Shown one piece after another: positions 57,344 to 64,000 of a DNA stretch of 64,000 nt; the stretch's first letter is position 1; each line of letters opens with the position of its first letter. The stretch spans positions 23,859,697 through 23,923,696 of the forward strand of contig CM022947.1 in NCBI GenBank assembly GCA_012931725.1, given 5' to 3'. A program made the translations under genes and the position numbers. Source of the DNA: Litsea cubeba. Lineage: Eukaryota > Streptophyta > Magnoliopsida > Laurales > Lauraceae. The notes under the pieces were generated by a model that was given only the letters and a program-made list of their open reading frames with translations, searched no databases and had not been told where the DNA came from.

Positions 57344-60300
57344 TCAGGAGTTAAGGGAGGATGTACCTAATGGTCTTCATAGACTTCAGGCTCTGGATTG
57401 CGAGGAAGCTCGTTGACGCGGTCTTGCTCTTGTTCTAGAGCGAGGTGCTGCAAGATCCTTGCATATTCTTCAAGATCAGGCATGGGAGCCAAATCTTCTT
57501 CTTCATCAACTCTTTGTGGCTCGACATAGTTGATTTCCACTTGAGCAATGATGGGTGCTGGGCCAGCAGCATTTTCATGTACACCTTATTGGTCTTCTTC
57601 ATCATCAGACCAGGATCCTTGTGGCTGTAGGGGGTTATACCAGATTACTGGCATAAGATGAGTCATAGGAACCCATTCTTCATCGGAGAAATATTCTCCT
57701 GTTTCAAGGGACTCCTCCCACTTGTCGGTGTAGTTGGATTCGAATCCATCATCGGTGTCACTGGACTCGTATCCATCAATGGAGAATCCAACTACCGAAT
57801 TGAAAGAGTATGATGCCTCCTGCGTGGCTTTTTCTTTGAATTGATTTGGCATGAAATCACTGAGAGTGAATTTTCTTACCCCCTTTGAAGTCTCTGGAAG
57901 GGACGTTTTTGTTGCCTCCAGTGAAGCGGTAGAGGAGGCCTCTGCCTTTTCTTGGACTTCTTGTTTTGGTTGGGTCTTCTCTTGCCGTTTGAGCTTGAGG
58001 AGATGTTTCCCAGCCTACCTTCACTTTTGAGCTGTTGGCTTTGTTTTCATGACCTCCCAATTTTCGTTTTCCAGGAGATCGGGATGTACCCATATGGGTT
58101 GTCCGTCTGGTGTCGGGTAAGGAACTAATTCTTCGGATGCTTGGATTGTGTTTATCACCTTGAAGGAAGTAGTGATCTTCTTCTTCGGTGATTTTGATGT
58201 TTGTCCACATGACACCAAGTTGATGGAGGCAGACCCATAGTTTTTGTCAATGGTGATGACTTCGTTTTTCCACATCTCGTTTATTTTCTCCCTCACAACG
58301 AAGCATTGATTGAGAGGATGCGAGATCATCTGGTGGTATGGACAATACCGAGGATCGTTGGTTTTGCCAACATCACCCGGTCTTTTGGGTTCAGGCAAAG
58401 TGAGCTTTCCGTTCGCCACGAGAGCCCCGAAGATTCCATCAACATCTTCATTGAACGGGTATTTCTTTTCTACTCGCTCTTTGAAGGCATCTGAGAGTTC
58501 AGGTCTCTTACCAGCAGCTTTGTTTTCAGCTTTCTTTGGTGGCTGAGGAGCTGACTTGGTTTGCACATTGAGGACCTCTTTTTTCTTTATTTTAGAGGTT
58601 GCAATGGCGGTTGGATCTTTTCTTGATGATTTCTGACTGTTGAGGTCTTTAATCACCGTTTTACCTTCCATGGAAGCTTCTAGGAGTTCTCCCCGGTTCT
58701 TTGATTTGTTGCCGATGATCATGGAGCAGATTCTAGCTCTCATGTTGTTTCGGCATATGTCGATTAGCGACGCCTGTGGCAATACATCAGAGCATTTGTA
58801 TGTCATTGCTTTCCACTTATGAATGAAGTCATATGTTGACTCATTCTCCCACTATTTTAGGCTGCACAGCTGAGCCATAGTAGCGGGATGATCCTCAACT
58901 TTGAAGTGAGTTAGGAATCGTGTCTCTAGCATGGCCCAATTTTGGATGGAGTCCTCCGGCAGAGTGGAGTACTAATCGAAGGCCGTACCTTTTAGGGTAC
59001 TTGCAAAGAGGCGGATCTTGAGTGCATCTTGATCCGCGATAGCTCCCGTCAGGATCTTGAAGTGGATGACGTGCTGTCTGGCTGATCCTTTCCCTGTATA
59101 TGTTTGGAGAGTAGGATGCTTGAATTTTGTGGGGAATAGGACCGAGTCCATCCATAAGGGATATGGTGGCTTGATCCCATGCTCCTTGAGTATATCCTCT
59201 TCTTTTGCTTTGGCGAGGATACTGTCTACGTCCTTTTTGGCAAGGGCGCGTGACTCATTTTCTTCTCCATTTATCTCATCGTCGTGATGATTCGGAGGAG
59301 GTTCATTGTTCGCCTGATTTTGGAAGGTGGGGAAAAGGTTTTCCATCAAAGTTTCAATCCTCTGTTGACCTTGTTCCAACTGCTGGATGCGTGTGATCGC
59401 ATCATCTTGAGGTGGATTGCGGGGTGGTGGCTCAGAATTTATAGCCAAGACGTTCATCCTTCGTGATTCGAACGAAGAAACTATCCTGGTGACTGAGCTG
59501 GGGCTCATTCTTTTTGAAGAAGAGCTTGAGGAAGGATCACTCTGCCGTCCTTTGCTTGAAGGAGCAGGGGATTCTTCTGAGTGTCTTCTTGTCCTGGAGA
59601 CACTGCGAGTCAATGGACGTCGGACATGGATTTTTGTTGCTGATTTTTGACGTCTTCTGATTTTTCCAACCATATGGACGGCAGCAACTTGGTTGGGTCA
59701 TTCTTTTTTGACCCATTTATGAGAGACTTGAAGCGTAGGAGGCTGGGTCCTTTGCTTCTCTAATCTCTTTTGTCAATACGACGCGCGGCGGCGTATACGA
59801 CGAGCAATTTGAGCTTCGGTCAGCTCTGGCTGGGCTTTGACAATGAAGGATGTGCTCCCTCGAGCGCAGCAGCCGAGCCTGTCTTCATTGTAGCTAGGCA
59901 AGGACAAGATGTGGACTCGGTCCTTCGCCTGTTGCAGTGAAGCTTTGAATTTTTCGAGTTCAGCCTCTGTAGATATGAAGGGTCGAACCGAAAGATTGTA
60001 GGCCTTAGCAGGTGCTTACAAAGGCCTTGTGATGCATGATCTAATTTTGGGCTTGTAAGAACTAGCCGGCTCATGCAGGGTTGACTTGGAAGTCAGGTTG
60101 GAGATGGGCCTCTCCTCTTTCATGTAGGCAAGAGGGTAGAACTGGTTCTCCTTGAGTGAGGCCAGGTATGCTGGCTTGGTGGATGTTTGGGACCTTCTTT
60201 GTTTTGGTGAAGGTCTTGTGGACCAAGTCTTGGGATAGACCTGGTCGTTTGCGGGTCGAGGCTTCGTGGGGGTGCCACAGGCTTCGGGTCTTTTGGTGCT

Positions 60301-60566
60301 CGCCTTTGGTGTCACGGTAGTGACACGTTGAGAGGCGAGCTTCTACTTCTTGGAAGGAGCAATTTATTCTTCGGGAAGTGAGAATGGTCCCAGCGTCCCA
60401 AAGACGATAGTCCAGGGAGTCGAGATCGACCCGGAGTTCAAAGAGTTGCCGAGGGAGTTGACGCTTTGGCAACTGATGGGGAGCTTGTAGGTGCGCGTGG
60501 TTTGCTTCTGTTGAAGCATGAGCTGGTGCTTGTTCTCATCGAAAGCAATGGTTAGCGAAGATGCCA
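57344..60566 (-). pseudogene. gag: E-B gag
   Basis: The ATG at 60566 gives the same start as E-C. Frames are broken in the basic extension (59700-60400), then open from 59673 to the TAG at 58972-58974, TAG again at 58852-58854 in the same frame, then open to 58021 with CPYHQMISHPLNQC. A further stretch ends 57586 with TAA where E-A has a Glu codon. Confidence 0.8.
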
Positions 60567-62080
60567 TTGTTAGTTTTTCAAAAAATTTCTGAAACAAGAC
60601 CACATCCATTAGTAATCACAAGAATATAATGATCATAAATGGGGAGTTCTATGGTTTTGTCTTTTCAAATCGCTCAAGGGATATGACCTAAGCAATATGA
60701 AGAAGGCAAAAAGCCATAGAGGGTACAATTGTTCTGATAGCAGGTATGGTAAGCCCAGAATGAGTGTCCCAGGGATTGCTAGAAGCAATTGTGAACCTAA
60801 ATTCGACTTATCGAAAAGCAGAGCTTGCTCGATGTAAGAAGAATATAAGGTTGGAATTACAAATGTGCTGGTCGCGAATACAGTAGACCCTGAAAGGGCG
60901 TACTAGTACCGCTAGACACAAATGTTTGGAGACCGCATTCATAAGATGAGATTATCTGTTTTGAAAGGTCAAGATTGGATTCGTCAAAGAGAGCAAATGG
61001 TATTCCGATCCAAATACGGTCTCAGCGATTTCCGAGAGCGCCAGTACCCAGAATAGAATGAACCATAATTTCTCAGATCTGAATCCAAAAATGACGAGTT
61101 TTTTTTTTAAAGGCCAATATCGGGTTCATCAAAGAGAGCAAAATGCATTCCAATCTGAACACAGGCTCAACGATTTCCGCGAGCGCTAGCGCTCAGAAAG
61201 GAGGAGACCAGAATTTCTCCGATTTGAACCCAAAAATGACGGAAGTTTTTTTTTTTTTGAAAAAAACTCTTTTTTTTATTTTTTATTTATTTATTTATTT
61301 TTATTTTTTGAAATTTTTTTTATTTTTTATTTATTATTTTAAAATTTTTATTTTGAAAATTTTTATTTAAAAGACGAGAGAGTACACATAGGCCTCCTAA
61401 CCCGGTCTTATGAAATCTCGATTGATAGAATTGCCCCCAGGTAAGAGTAGGATTACTTAATGAACCCGTTTGAAGGACCCTTACCTAGAACAGTCAAGCT
61501 GTCTCCACACTCTGGACAAGGCTTTTCTTGAATCAACCGTGATCAAAGAACGCAATTCGTTTAACCTTAGTGGTCTATGTCTTTTTTTTTTAGATCCCAA
61601 ATAGACTCATCTAAGAGAAACGATGGCTCAAATCCTTAGTCAAACAGGCTCAACATTTCTGCAAGCACGATGAACGATAGGAGAGGATCAAGATTTCTCA
61701 ATTTTGAATCCAAATTGAAAAATCTAATTTTTTTTTTAGATCTCTAATGAACTCATCGAAGAGAAACGATGGCCCAAAACCTTAGTCGAACAGGCTCAAC
61801 ATTTCTACAAGTACGATGAACGATAGGAAAGGATCAAGGTTTCTCAATTTTGAACCCAAACTGAAAAATCTGTTTTTTTTTTTTTTTTTGAAAAGATAAA
61901 GAGTGGAAATAAATTCGAAGAATTAGAAATTCCCAAAAACTCTCATCTCATTTTTTTTATGCGGAATCCAACATAGGCCACCAATTAAAAAGTAGAAAAT
62001 GAATCCAGAAAAGAAGTATCAGCATAGAGCAAAAGATATGATATGCAAATATTTCATTTCTAGCATCGTGTTCTCAAATG
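60567..62080 (-). other. E-B leader region
   Basis: Same organisation as in E-C: an A/T block at 61245-61370 and two ~146-bp repeats starting near 61598 and 61741. No gene seen. Confidence 0.7.
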
Positions 62081-62104
62081 AACGAGTCCCACCGGGTGGA
62101 GCCA
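62081..62104 (-). other. E-B primer binding site
   Basis: On the minus strand TGGCTCCACCCGGTGGGACT follows the LTR end after three bases. It resembles a tRNA 3'-end complement, perhaps tRNA-Lys type with mismatches; I cannot name the tRNA with confidence. Confidence 0.5.
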
Positions 62105-62107
62105 GCT

Positions 62108-64000
62108 TAATGGACCGCGTGTTCATGCTCGATTCTACTGAGGTCGGCGGACGTGGGAGTCCGTGGGGTACGACCCTTTCGTAACCGGGGGCAGAAGTGG
62201 GTATCAACATTTTTTTGTGTGGGTGTGCCAGATTTTCTATTTTTTACTTGGAATTGTAAGTGGTGATCTGGAGATTGACCTTCGCAAGTAAAAAGGAATT
62301 TAACTTCTTTCAAGTTTTCCATTGCACCTATATTTAAGAAAATAGACATTTTCTTGATTTGCCGTGAAAGGCGATTTTTTACGCATTTATAGCCGATTTT
62401 TGGCGTTTATAGCCGATTTTTTGTGTTTAGAGCCGATTTACAATTCTTATCAATAATGAAAGACAAGAGTTGTGATTTTTGTCTCTTTTGGAAAAATACA
62501 AACTACAATGAAAAGCAAGAAAAGGAGGATCTAACTTCTCAGGAGATTATGGGAGACTCGTTCAGATTGACGGTCGCAAGCCATATGTGGACTTCGCCAT
62601 CATCCATGCAGATGAGAACAGAGGATGCTCTAGATTCGCTTAGCTTGGCTACAACCTCAGGTTTTTAGAGGACAAAGACCAAAAGGAGATCCTATGTCCA
62701 ATAAAAAGCTAAGTAGACGGGTTGAAAAGCCACGTGTAAACCATTGGAGGTAGAAGGAGAAGGCAAGGACCTTGGGGGTACCCCCCAAGGGACTTTTGTC
62801 ACCTTGTAGTAGTGGCTGGTGCAGAACTTTCGCAGAGTTCTCTCTTTTTCTTTCTCTGGATTTTCTGTGCTTGGAAGCTGATCTGATTTTGATCTCTGGG
62901 AGTTGTTTGATTTTTTCTGATCTGGATTTCTTTGGAGTGCTCTCCTATTTATAGGCTCTTGGTAGCCATTTAGGAGAGTTTATGGGCTTTTATTTTCATT
63001 AAGCCACAGAATGGGAGTTACAGGGTTTAATTCCTTAATTTTGTAACTCCTTTTTCTTGGTTTCTGATTGGCCGGTGGAGATTGAGGGCATTTAATCACC
63101 TTTAATCGCCATGATGGGAGGAGTTTCATAGGTTAAATGTCATGAATCAATTGACTTGTAACTCCCATTTGCTTGCTTCTGATTGGGCCGTCCAAAGAAA
63201 TGAATTAATGACTGCAATAAAGCTAGTCAATTAATCACATTAAGTGGTCGCCGAGCAGTTGAAGAGTCGCAGGTCGTGTCGCGTCTTTTGGGATTCTTCT
63301 GACGATGATCATCGATAGATCTTTATGTAGATCGACATTGGATGACCATGTAACTTCCGGTATTGGTTGCCAACAGCAGGTCGGTGCCATCTGTCCTATC
63401 GATTTCTCGATCGGTCGGGTAGAAATCACACTTTTTTGGTTGACCGGTTGGCGATCAGTGTTGATTTTTATACTCTTGACGATTGACCCGTGATTTTAAC
63501 GAATGTCAAAGGATTTGGCACTCAAAAGTATGAATTTTGGAAAATCCCAGGAGTCGGAAGCTTCGAATCGCGAAAAACGACGAAAAACGGGCTTTCCGGG
63601 GCGAATCCGGGCTCCATGGTCGCAGGCGACCATGGGCCGGGGTCGCAGGGGCTGGTGACCCTGGGGGGGGATTTCCCCATTTTTGTCCCATTTTGCGGCC
63701 GTTTTTGATGTTTTTCGATTCTTTTTTCTTCTATATTTTTTCTTTATATTTTTGATCATTTATTGGCCTGATTTCCTTGTAGAAAACTTAATGAGAATCC
63801 TTGCATTTTGGAGTGCAAAGTTCCCAATTTTCCGAGAAAACCGAAGACTTTGTCGCGCAGAGCTGTCGATTTTCCGTCAGAAGCTGAAACTGGGTCAAAC
63901 GATCTCGGAATGACCTGAAATTTGGGGTGAAGCCTCCTGAGCAATAAATAAGACCAACCATAGGCTTTTGCTTGAGTTTTGAAGCCGTTTGGGGTCCTAT
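62108..64000 (-). repeat. E-B 5' LTR, cut by window end
   Basis: It is homologous to the E-C LTRs. Its inner end reads TTA instead of TCA on the minus strand. The TATA box is at 62945-62952 and three GGC-GCC-like units lie at 62370-62435. About 500 bp should follow beyond the window. Confidence 0.85.
63614..63635. repeat. U3 hairpin (E-B LTR)
   Basis: CCATGGTCGC pairs with GCGACCATGG around a 2-base loop, where E-C has CCAGGGTCGC and its complement. A second imperfect hairpin follows at about 63638-63668. Confidence 0.75.

Larger units (their letters stand above)
19691..64000 (-). mobile_element. E-B, Tat-type Ty3/gypsy element with nested insertions
   Basis: E-B is seen in three pieces: 19691-21061, 31803-37784 and 56131-64000. 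Leftward from the LTR at 62108 it has primer site, leader, gag, protease (split by E-C), RT, RNase H, integrase, hairpin arrays and an antisense gene fragment. Its 3' LTR and the first part of the antisense gene are lost at the 19690 junction. Retaining protease, RT and RNase H, it shows what E-C lost. Confidence 0.85.

Noticed and set aside
61245..61370. Hydrophobic open frame in the E-B leader
   Set aside because: It is a translation of poly-T/A runs with no conservation in E-A or E-C.

Overview
The window is intergenic heterochromatin-type DNA of a large-genome flowering plant, probably a eudicot. It is a stack of nested LTR retrotransposons. No independent host gene, tRNA, rRNA or CRISPR locus is visible. 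The plant assignment rests on Ty1/copia proteins of Sirevirus (SIRE/Maximus) type with a tRNA-iMet primer site, Ty3/gypsy proteins of Tat type with an extra RNase H, and an antisense gene of the plant mobile domain (PMD) family.

Layout. Three related gypsy copies (here E-A, E-B, E-C) all run on the minus strand. E-A occupies 1-912 and 8654-19690; its LTR is cut by the window start and it carries internal deletions. Copia copy C1 (913-8653) sits in it. E-B occupies 19691-21061, 31803-37784 and 56131-64000 and leaves the window inside its LTR. Two things interrupt E-B. One is an old solo LTR 'S' (21062-31802), which itself holds copia copy C2 (22028-29832, perfect TSD ccata). The other is the complete 18.3-kb element E-C (37785-56130, perfect TSD gtagc), inserted in E-B's protease. 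Insertion order inferred from nesting: E-B, then S, then C2; and E-B, then E-C.

E-C is the most informative copy. On the minus strand it has 5' LTR, damaged primer site, long repeat-rich leader, gag with a basic N-terminal extension, integrase and 3' LTR. Protease, reverse transcriptase and RNase H are gone: a deletion fuses the gag end in frame to integrase, so it would need enzymes supplied in trans. E-B retains those domains in broken form. On the plus strand, antisense to gag-pol, E-C carries a five-exon PMD gene (41353-45868) with its own TATA box and GT-AG introns; E-B and E-A keep 3' fragments of it.

The most unusual signal is several arrays of short hairpins, both in the element interiors and in the LTRs. 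Within one array the stems change sequence while staying paired: two-tier 30-31-nt hairpins at 9539-10074, 32318-32845 and 46476-46929; 28-nt hairpins at 40415-40615; a 30-nt-period dyad array at 40950-41145; GGC/GCC hairpins; and a GC-rich U3 hairpin that differs between LTRs but remains paired. Either conserved RNA/DNA structure or template-switch quasi-palindrome correction could explain this.

Limits: protein calls are by eye. Many copy-to-copy differences are one-base indels, so some frame breaks may be assembly errors.
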